14,922 nt of DNA. It comes from Chrysochromulina parva. Lineage: Eukaryota > Haptophyta > Prymnesiales > Chrysochromulinaceae. Below the pieces are notes generated by a model that worked only from the letters and a program-made list of their open reading frames with translations, was not told the origin of the DNA and searched no databases. Below, piece after piece: positions 1-6,052 of the stretch. Made by a program: the position numbers and the translations under genes. Each line of letters opens with the position of its first letter. The stretch's first letter is position 1. The stretch spans positions 1-14,922 of the forward strand of contig PJAB01001377.1 in assembly GCA_002887195.1 (NCBI GenBank). Reading direction: 5' to 3'.

Positions 1-186
1 GAGCGCGACTGAAGCCGCCAGGGAGCCCGGCAGCGACGCGCTCAAGGGCTCGGAGAGCTTGAAAGAGGCTGTGAGGAGAGAGTGTGAGGAGACGATAGGA
101 CGAGAGAAAAAGTGTCCCAATGGATACGGCCCCGGTTTACCGCGGAGCTGATTCCGGTAGCGGTGCAATGCTTGCCCGCGCAGCAT
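1..186 (-). CDS. 5' end of a two-exon gene, possibly LYR-motif protein (partial)
   Basis: On the minus strand an ATG at 186-184 opens a 46-nt first exon (186-141). A GTAAAC donor follows, then a 72-nt intron (140-69) whose last half is almost pure pyrimidine and ends CTCACAG. Exon 2 (68-1) stays open to the window edge and has mostly G/C third positions. The joined product is 38 residues so far, beginning MLRGQALHRYRNQLRASF. The stretch ALHRYRNQLRAS resembles the L-Y-R...LR start of Complex1_LYR mitochondrial proteins, with R in place of the leucine or its neighbour. That family link is only a hint. The splice structure is the stronger evidence. The rest of the gene lies to the left. The plus strand also has an open frame here (2-148), which I think is the shadow. 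Confidence 0.45.
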   Translation of the reverse strand, partial: MLRGQALHRYRNQLRGKPGPYPLGHFFSRPIVSSHSLLTASFKLSEPLSASLPGSLAASVAL

Positions 187-326
187 TCCCGGTTCCTAGC
201 GTTTTCGTCGCTCTTCGTGCGAGTCAAAGTGAACCATAAATGGTCGCGAAAAGCCTTTCGTGCTCGTTCGAACCGGTTCGAAACGTACTAGCTCGTTTAT
301 GGATTGCGCCGTTTTTTGAGGGGTCC
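152..326. other. 5' flank of the left-edge gene
   Basis: No coding feature is supported here beyond the first 35 bases, which belong to exon 1 of the left-edge gene. The stretch contains one perfect 16-bp palindrome, TTCGAACCGGTTCGAA, at 267-282, about 80 bp upstream of that gene's ATG. It could be a factor site or chance. Confidence 0.3.
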
Positions 327-733
327 CGTGAATACGCAGGTGGGTGTGTGAAATCACAGGAACCTATGCATTCACACCTACCTGCGAGTTCACAGCCAAT
401 GTTTATAATTCGACACCCAAGACACCCACTGTGAAATCGGCAGGCTGGCGTGCAAAGAATGCTGGCGTGTGTGATTTCACACCCCTCTGTGATTTCACAG
501 GGGCTGCGAAATCACACCCCCTGTGATTTCACATTCGGCATGTGCGAAATCACAGCCTCCCGTGATGCGTGAAAACGCACGTGAGCACCCTTCGGTACAT
601 CGGTAGACGGTACACGATTTCACACAGCCTGAGAAATCGCACGCGCCGCGTATGAATTTCACACCCTCCTGTGATTTCGCAGAGCCTGCGAAATCACAAC
701 ACCTGTGAGTTCACACACTTCTGTGATTTCACA
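327..733. repeat. Array of dyad-symmetric 12-mers, TGTGAWWTCACA, period 17-18 bp
   Basis: About 17 copies of a 12-base near-palindrome lie here. Exact TGTGA(AA or TT)TCACA occurs at 347, 470, 488, 522 and 722. One-base TGCGAAATCACA variants, on either strand, are at 505, 543, 670 and 687. Weaker copies start at 327, 365, 383, 430, 613, 630, 652 and 704. Start-to-start steps are mostly 17 or 18 bases (347-365-383; 470-488-505-522; 613-630; 652-670-687-704-722). The AA or TT centre flips orientation often between neighbours. Linkers are often CCCC or GGGG, so some units extend to about 22 bp of dyad (484-503). No open frame in the array looks coding. It lies between the 3' end of the PET100-like gene and the 5' end of the left-edge gene. 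It is a minisatellite, a multi-site binding region, or both. Confidence 0.85.
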
Positions 734-1010
734 CCCCAACCTACGAACGCACCCTACTGACGAATCTCATGTACTTGATGTACGCATCCCGTGTGTGTAT
801 TATACACCGTATCGCTTGACGCTTCCTCCACGCTTGCAAGAACAGAGATATTTTCAGAGAAGCGTTCTTTCCATTTCAAAGCGCGCAAAGGATCAAGCTA
901 CTATGGAAAACCTCAACGACCTAATACCTAAAGAGTTAGCAGATCCTGCATGTTCGAAGTTGGAATGCTTGTTTTCCAGGGCTTGTTTTGCCTCGAGCAA
1001 TGTGACCATA
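734..1010. other. 3' flank of the PET100-like gene, nothing recognised
   Basis: Between the dyad array and the stop codon of the PET100-like gene I see no gene, RNA or further repeat. Open frames here have no family features and are shadows or chance. Confidence 0.4.
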
Positions 1011-1226
1011 TCATGTCGAAGGCGACCCTTCCTTTGAGCGTGCGCGCCGCTGCTCTGCTATCCGTTCCTCGAGCTCTCGCTGGTTGGTCGGCGGCCGCTC
1101 GCCCTCGGGTGGATAAGTCACATATTTCCGACTCTTCACAATGTATGTGACGATCGCGTCGTTCCAGAATAGCGATGACGTCACGATGGGCGTCACGACA
1201 AAGAGCGTGAACTTGAAATTCTCCAT
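1011..1226 (-). CDS. PET100: PET100-like cytochrome c oxidase assembly protein
   Basis: The product is 71 residues and starts at ATG 1226. It opens MENFKFTLFVVTPIVTSSLFW, which forms a single hydrophobic segment (about residues 5-30). A basic stretch, KSRKYVTYPPEGERPP (31-46), comes next, then a charged helix with ELEERIAEQRRAR (51-63). That order of short N-terminus, one membrane span, an aromatic/basic stretch ending in PPE and a Glu/Arg helix is the plan of Pet100. Pet100 is an inner-membrane mitochondrial chaperone that helps assemble complex IV, and family members have a similar short length. An in-frame ATG at 1268 would add 14 residues; I prefer 1226 because the membrane segment then follows directly. 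The gene is divergent from the hydrolase at 1534. The assignment rests on architecture and weak similarity by eye, so another single-span mitochondrial protein is possible. Confidence 0.6.
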   Translation of the reverse strand: MENFKFTLFVVTPIVTSSLFWNDAIVTYIVKSRKYVTYPPEGERPPTNQRELEERIAEQRRARSKEGSPST

Positions 1227-1533
1227 GATGACTGTTTGAAACAAAGTCCGGCCAGAACCTTTCCACATGGCCTCAGAGCTGCGGCGTGCGCTACGCTGCG
1301 GCGCTGCAGCTTGTGGTTTGCCAACGCGCAATGCGACGGGCTCTCGTCAGAAATTGCTCGGAAAGTGATTTTCGAATGAACGTGTGGCTGTGAACAGCGG
1401 GGATCGAGACTTGAGTGCATTGTTTGAACCGTAAGGCCGATGGAGAAGGTGTGAGGTCAAATTTCGTCTTCGTGAATGAATTTGACGGAAGAGAGGACCG
1501 TTCTCTTCGCGACGAGTGGCCACACACACCCTC
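1227..1533. promoter_or_regulatory. Divergent intergenic region, PET100-like gene / hydrolase
   Basis: This 307-bp space separates two outward-facing start codons, so it should hold both promoters and 5' leaders. I see no clear TATA box or repeated element. A CACACACACC run sits just upstream of the hydrolase ATG. Confidence 0.4.
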
Positions 1534-2499
1534 ATGTTAGCGTCGGCGACACTGACAGGGTCATTATTTCGATACAAAGCAGATACCTGGCCCGCACCAC
1601 TGCAAGCCTTTGAATCGCCTGCTACGCACTCACATGCCAAGTACGTCGTCTACGTTGGCGGCTTGACCGACGGATTGCTCGCTTGCGCATACGTGGAGGC
1701 TCTTGGCCATGAGCTAGACAGGCGTGGCTGGGCACTGGTGCAGCCTTTGCTCAGCTCCTCTTATGCCGGATTCGGGTGTTCGTCGCTCGAGCGCGACGCG
1801 ACTGAGCTCGCGCAGCTGCTCACACACATCAAGGAGGAGCGTCCCGTGGAGGCGTTTGCAATTGTGGGCCATTCCACGGGGTGCCAGGACAGCGTGACAC
1901 TGCTTGGACAGGCACCGCCTGATATCCGTCGGTTGATTCGCGCGGCTGTTCTGCAAGCACCCGTGTCCGATCGCGAAGCGGCTACTCTCTTCGGCGACGA
2001 TGAGGCTCGTCTCAAGGACTTGAGGGCAGCTCAGGCGTTGGTTGCCGAAGGTAAGGGCAATACGCTGATGCCCGAGATGTTCTATGGCTTTGTGCCCATT
2101 ACAGCATCACGATACGCGTCGCTTGTCGGACGGCTAGGTCCGGATGATATGTTTAGCTCCGACTTCACGGATGAGCAGCTTGCGGCCATTCTTTCGCACA
2201 TGGGAACGCGTGGCCAACATGAGGGCCGCTCGGCCCACAAGGGCTATCCCGCGATCGATCCCGTGCCCGACCACCCCGGACTTAGGACCCTCTTTGTGCA
2301 TTCTCAGAAGGACGAGTACGTGCCACCGGCTGTTGATGTGTCGATACTTTCGGAACGCTTCGTAATCGCGGCCGGCGGTGCCGCAAATGGCGCAGCAGCA
2401 TACATAGTGCCCGAGGCGAACCACAACCTGGCTCGGCCGCCTACCGCACTTGGTGACTTTGTCGAGCGCGTGGGGCTGTGGCTGGCGGGGTCTGTTTAA
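1534..2499 (+). CDS. Alpha/beta hydrolase of the DUF1749 / SidJ-like family
   Basis: The protein has 321 residues from the ATG at 1534; an in-frame GTG at 1516 is not a credible eukaryotic start. The N-terminus holds GSLFRY and an AFES element, then the GGLTDGL oxyanion-side turn and SSSYAGFG, all in the order seen in DUF1749 proteins. The nucleophile elbow GHSTGCQDS gives Ser114. The acid is probably Asp260 in SQKDEYVPP, and the base His297 in ANHNL. All three catalytic residues are present and the length is normal for the family. The best-studied member, fungal SidJ, hydrolyses the ester siderophore fusarinine C. The substrate here cannot be read from sequence. No membrane span or clear signal peptide is visible, so a soluble enzyme is likely. 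There are no introns in the coding region. An AATAAA overlaps the stop codon (2498-2503). Confidence 0.88.
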   Translation: MLASATLTGSLFRYKADTWPAPLQAFESPATHSHAKYVVYVGGLTDGLLACAYVEALGHELDRRGWALVQPLLSSSYAGFGCSSLERDATELAQLLTHIKEERPVEAFAIVGHSTGCQDSVTLLGQAPPDIRRLIRAAVLQAPVSDREAATLFGDDEARLKDLRAAQALVAEGKGNTLMPEMFYGFVPITASRYASLVGRLGPDDMFSSDFTDEQLAAILSHMGTRGQHEGRSAHKGYPAIDPVPDHPGLRTLFVHSQKDEYVPPAVDVSILSERFVIAAGGAANGAAAYIVPEANHNLARPPTALGDFVERVGLWLAGSV

Positions 2500-3196
2500 T
2501 AAACTCGAAGGCGAATCAAGTTTGCAGGCTGCAAGGAATCGCGCGCGCTCAAGGATGGCTGCGGTGACGATGAACTACCTAATACGGGATGAATACTTGC
2601 CAGGCAATGCCGAACGACGCGAAACGCTCAAGGCCCCTGGGCAAAAAAGTGGCGAAAAAGCGACGTCAAGCCGGTCTGGTCGCCGATGGCCGGCGGGCGT
2701 CGCCGAGAACGAACGTTAATCGCCGTGAGATGCGGCCCGCCTGCGGACGCGCAAGGGACCGTCTTGCCGCTGCCTCATTGCACTTTCGACTTTGCGGGTT
2801 CAATGGCGTGTTCTCGCGCGCGCGCACGGCGGGTCGAGGGTGACGGTCGCGTAGAAAAAGAAATACACGAATCCCGCGCCCGAACCGGCCAAGAACTTGA
2901 AAAGACAATACCCTGAACCCTCCGGTACGAACAGCACTCTGCAGCACTACCTTGATGACATCCCGCCCATCCGTCATCATCCGTCGAGCGTGTCGTCCCT
3001 ACGAAGCTACGGCCGCCACCGACCGCTCCGACCGCTCTGCCGCGTGCACCGCCCAGGAGCGCACAATATAGTAGAATATAGTTCCGCATGCACGGCGGAT
3101 CGTCATGCACGCGGCGACCCCTCCCTCGTCGAGCCCTCTGCCGCATGGTCCCAGCGAGAATAGACTGGCCCGCATCGCCATCGACGTTCGGCGAGC
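2500..3196. other. Convergent intergenic region, hydrolase / MFS transporter
   Basis: Two genes end toward each other here, leaving about 700 bp. A plus-strand 84-codon ATG frame at 2589-2843 is rich in Lys/Arg and has no recognisable domain; I do not call it. On the minus strand, 2946-2803 is an open frame of 48 codons with G/C-rich third positions. It contains a possible membrane segment (LFKFLAGSGAGFVYFFFY) but has no ATG, so it could only be a downstream exon. A run of alternating CG/CA (2814-2827) could favour Z-DNA. Nothing else stands out. Confidence 0.4.
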
Positions 3197-4972
3197 TCAT
3201 TTCAGCTCGGCCATGATTTGTTGCACAGTCTTACCACGGGTCTCTGGCACCTTGAGAACAAGGAAGAAGGCAAACGGAAGCAGCACAAGCAGGAATGGGA
3301 CAAAACACATGCCACCTAGAGCGGCGGACATCGGGAGGAAGATAAGGCCCACGATAAAATTGGCACCCCAGTTGCAGAGTGCGTTGAATGACGAGCCCGC
3401 AGCGACCTTGTCCGGGGGAAAGAGCTCGGCGGGCAGCAGCCATGGGATCGGCCCCATGCCCACCCCAAAACACATGACGAAGGAGACGACAGAGAAGACG
3501 GCAAAGGGGGCGGTCCAGCTCTGGCCCGGGTGCGTGAGCGCGACAGTCAACGCCACAATGGAGGCCGACATGCCGAGTGCCGAGCCGAGGATGAGCGGCT
3601 TTCGACCGGCCAGGTCCATGAGCGAGGCGGAGAGCACCGTGATGAGCACGTTCCCCACGTTCATGAGCACAGCGACGATTGTCACGGTGGACGCGTCAAT
3701 ACCGTTCTGCGAGAGGAATGTAGAGCTGAAGTTGAAGGCATTGTTGATGCCGGAGAACTGCTGCGTCACCGCGCACACGAGCGTGATCAGCAGCGACGGG
3801 CGCAGCTTCTTGTCACGGAGCAGCGCGCCGATGCTGCTACCGCTGTCGCCGCCGGTGCTCTCGCCACCCGCATGCCGTCCGAGGGCGGCCAACTGCATGT
3901 GATCGAGCTCCTTTGTGACCGCGTCGCGTCGGGGGCCGTACTCGGCGGGGCCAACGCCGCGCAGCTCGAGAAGAATGCGCTCCGCTTGGTAGGCGGCCTC
4001 ATGGCCTCCCCCCGCGAGCCATGCCGGCGACTCGACAAGCAGCGGGCGCAGCAGGAGCTGTACCGCTGACGGAATCGCGACGCCGCCCAGGATATAGAGG
4101 GGCCAGAGCGATGTGGTGCCGAGAAAAGCGGGCAGGCCGAGTGTCTGCGCCGTGAGCAGCGCGAGGACGCACGCGAGCTGGAACATGACGCCGAGCGTGC
4201 CGCGCAAGTGCGGCGGCGCGAGCTCACCGAGGTAGATGGGCACAACCACAGTCGCGGCGCCCGACGAGGCGCCAGTGAGCACGCGGCCAACTATCATCAG
4301 CACGACGCCGAAACTGCCCGTGTAGGCAGCGGCTGCCTCGCACGCCGCGCCGACCGTGCAGGTGATCGAAGCGATCATGATGGTCGAGCTCCGACCGAGC
4401 GAGGTGGCGAGAGGCTCGGCCGCCGCACACCCGATAAGCGCACCCAGGCAAAATATGGAGACGCACAAGCTCCACACAAAGTCGGCGTCGGGGCCCGCAG
4501 TTGCCGGGATGCCAAGTGTCTCGCGCATCGCCACGCTCGCCGTGTTCATCGAGCCCAACATGAACCCAAAGTTCCACGACGAGATGACGGCCAGCCCAGC
4601 GGCGGTCAGCAGCGGCATCGGCAGCCGAACTTCCATGCGCACGACCTTATCATCGTCGCCATCATCGTCGAAGGCAGATCCGATCTCGTCGAGGGACCTA
4701 GACACTGAGAAATTGCGTGACACGCGCGAGGACAGACCCGGAAGCGCGAGAGGCGCCAGGTCAAACAGCGGTGACTCGGGCATGTCGTTGAACAGCCTGT
4801 CCGAGGTGCTGTGCCGCCGAAGCAAGGACTGACCCAGGTTAGCCATCGAATCGTCACGGCGCGGGAAGTCGGGCACGGACATGGAGGGCTTCATTGACCG
4901 CGAATGGGCACGCTCAAGCAAATCGTGAGAGTGTGTGCGTCGCAAGAATCTCGAGCGCACACCGAGGAGCAT
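3197..4972 (-). CDS. MFS sugar porter (hexose-transporter-like membrane protein)
   Basis: An intronless gene of 591 residues starts at ATG 4972. Residues 1-115 are a hydrophilic tail rich in Ser, Arg and Asp, with several basophilic-kinase-like RxxS sites (RRHSTS, SRNFSVSRS) and an acidic FDDDGDDD stretch. After that come about 12 membrane spans. Sugar-porter signatures appear in order: GRVLTGASSGAA and PIYLGELAPPHLRGTLG (229-261), VESPAWL (313-319), QQFSGINNAFNFSS (404-417), DLAGRKP (453-459), GPIPWLLPAELFP (507-519) and PETRGKT (576-582) near the C-terminus. A long cytosolic loop (about 320-390) divides the two halves. The family moves hexoses or polyols by facilitation or proton symport, in the plasma membrane or an organelle membrane; neither substrate nor location can be fixed here. 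The N-terminal tail is longer than usual and suggests phospho-control. An internal Met at 27 is an alternative start. Confidence 0.93.
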   Translation of the reverse strand: MLLGVRSRFLRRTHSHDLLERAHSRSMKPSMSVPDFPRRDDSMANLGQSLLRRHSTSDRLFNDMPESPLFDLAPLALPGLSSRVSRNFSVSRSLDEIGSAFDDDGDDDKVVRMEVRLPMPLLTAAGLAVISSWNFGFMLGSMNTASVAMRETLGIPATAGPDADFVWSLCVSIFCLGALIGCAAAEPLATSLGRSSTIMIASITCTVGAACEAAAAYTGSFGVVLMIVGRVLTGASSGAATVVVPIYLGELAPPHLRGTLGVMFQLACVLALLTAQTLGLPAFLGTTSLWPLYILGGVAIPSAVQLLLRPLLVESPAWLAGGGHEAAYQAERILLELRGVGPAEYGPRRDAVTKELDHMQLAALGRHAGGESTGGDSGSSIGALLRDKKLRPSLLITLVCAVTQQFSGINNAFNFSSTFLSQNGIDASTVTIVAVLMNVGNVLITVLSASLMDLAGRKPLILGSALGMSASIVALTVALTHPGQSWTAPFAVFSVVSFVMCFGVGMGPIPWLLPAELFPPDKVAAGSSFNALCNWGANFIVGLIFLPMSAALGGMCFVPFLLVLLPFAFFLVLKVPETRGKTVQQIMAELK

Positions 4973-5151
4973 TTTGCATCCGGCCCCACGATTCCTCAGT
5001 TCCGTCTCCGCGCCGCGACGACGCGCGAAAAAGTCACGATCCGTTCAAAGGCACAGTGTGGCATATGGGGAAGCCCAAGTGTCACTTGACTTGACTTGAC
5101 TTGACTTGACTTGACTTGACTTGACTTGACTTGACATCAACTCAGGGAAGA
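4973..5151. promoter_or_regulatory. Compact divergent promoter, MFS transporter / SAP-like gene
   Basis: Only 179 bp separate the two outward-facing ATGs, so both promoters must lie here or overlap the genes. The right part is the (TTGAC)10 array. A short upstream ATG at 5064 opens a nine-codon frame that ends in a TGA formed inside the repeat (5091-5093), out of frame with the SAP-like gene. If transcribed it would act as an upstream ORF. Confidence 0.5.
5086..5135. repeat. (TTGAC)10 pentanucleotide array
   Basis: Ten perfect TTGAC copies in tandem (50 bp) end 16 bp before the ATG of the SAP-like gene. They therefore lie in its promoter or 5' leader. A TTGAC/GTCAA-based repeat also lies upstream of the kinase start at 7540. 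Perfect copies suggest recent expansion or repair-driven homogenisation. Confidence 0.95.
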
Positions 5152-5586
5152 ATGGCGGTCGCGGGCGATTTCTCAACGCTTTCAATACGCGATCTGAAGC
5201 AAGAGCTATCGCGTCGTCAGTTGGATTACAGCGGGTTGTCCGAAAAGTCCGAGCTGGTTGAGCTTCTCCGCAAGGCATCGTGCGAATGCGAAACTGATCA
5301 GAGTGGGTCGGCAGAGATGGCGGACGTCGACATAGATACAACTCTTGCGAGGCTGAGCAATTTGCTCGATACGCTTCCGGCAAGCATGACATTACTGGAC
5401 AAGAAGTGGAGCGAGACCAGGCAAGAAAAGGTTTGCGGACAGCTCAAAACTGTCAAGCACCTCCTCGATCAGAGCACACGGATTGGGAGGAACAATCCGG
5501 GATGGCAGTCGCGCTTAGAAGAGTACAATCAACTTGCCCGAGAGTTCAAGAAGATTCGAGACCTTCCTCGAAACATGGACGGGTGA
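5152..5586 (+). CDS. Small SAP-like domain protein with helical C-terminus
   Basis: The product is 144 residues from the first in-frame ATG (5152), just after the TTGAC array. Residues about 8-42 read STLSIRDLKQELSRRQLDY then SGLSEKSELVELLRKA. This fits the two-helix SAP pattern (L..ELK.R...GL..K.ELV..L), best known from DNA/RNA-binding proteins and from the MANF C-terminal domain. The remainder is predicted largely helical and charged (SNLLDTLPASM, KKWSETRQEKV, RLEEYNQLAREFKKIRDL) and matches no family I recognise. There is no signal peptide or membrane span. A nuclear nucleic-acid or scaffold role would fit, but this is inference from the SAP-like fold alone. Third positions are less GC-rich than in the neighbouring transporter. 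The gene is divergent from the MFS gene. Confidence 0.75.
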   Translation: MAVAGDFSTLSIRDLKQELSRRQLDYSGLSEKSELVELLRKASCECETDQSGSAEMADVDIDTTLARLSNLLDTLPASMTLLDKKWSETRQEKVCGQLKTVKHLLDQSTRIGRNNPGWQSRLEEYNQLAREFKKIRDLPRNMDG

Positions 5587-6052
5587 TGGATGCATGTCGA
5601 CTCTTGAAGTTCTAATCTTCTGTACACCTCGTAGATGGTAAATCCGACTGGTGTAGGCTGTAGCCGTACGTGTCGCATGCACCGTGACGGTTTCTGACGG
5701 ACGGAGACGTGTCCGTTGCTTCGCGCGCGGCTCGCATTGCCTCTGAGGTGACTGGTCTCGAGAATCCTGAACCTCCGCGCTCTTTTTGCAGCATTGTTTG
5801 TTTGTTTGTCTTTGTGACGAAAAAATGCCGAGGGAGAGAGCAGCGCCCGGCCTTTCCCTTTCGCCTTTGTGCGGTTCCGCGCACGGGCCACGGCGCGACC
5901 GGCGACCGCGGACCGGTGTCCGGTCGTGCCGTGCCGACTGCAGTATGCGCGTAGCTACGCTGCAGTACCGGAAGCGGTAGTCTGTACGGTAGCGGGTACA
6001 CACCGACGCACACGACTTGCCATCGACAGCGGGCGACTCCAGTCTCAACACC
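5587..6052. other. Convergent intergenic region, SAP-like gene / kinase
   Basis: About 470 bp between two gene ends. I see a short (GTTT)n-like run near 5794-5812 and otherwise unremarkable GC-rich sequence. Long minus-strand frames here are Arg/Ser-rich with no domain signal and are not called. Confidence 0.4.

Noticed and set aside
2..151. Plus-strand open frame at the left edge (49 codons to TGA at 149-151)
   Set aside because: Third-position GC falls off along it, and the minus strand has a complete donor, pyrimidine tract and acceptor that turn the same bases into a good exon pair.
267..290. tRNA gene suggested by a GGTTCGAAAC B-box-like string
   Set aside because: No A box at the right distance and no acceptor-stem pairing. 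The string is one half of a 16-bp palindrome.
327..733. CRISPR array, or bacterial CRP-type sites, from the TGTGA...TCACA repeats
   Set aside because: Units are only 12 bp with about 5-bp linkers, whereas CRP sites have a 6-bp gap and CRISPR spacers are around 30 bp. The surrounding genes are eukaryotic.
2589..2843. Plus-strand 84-codon ATG frame, Lys/Arg-rich
   Set aside because: No domain, low-complexity basic composition, and it sits in the 3' region of the hydrolase. Chance frames of this length are common in GC-rich DNA.
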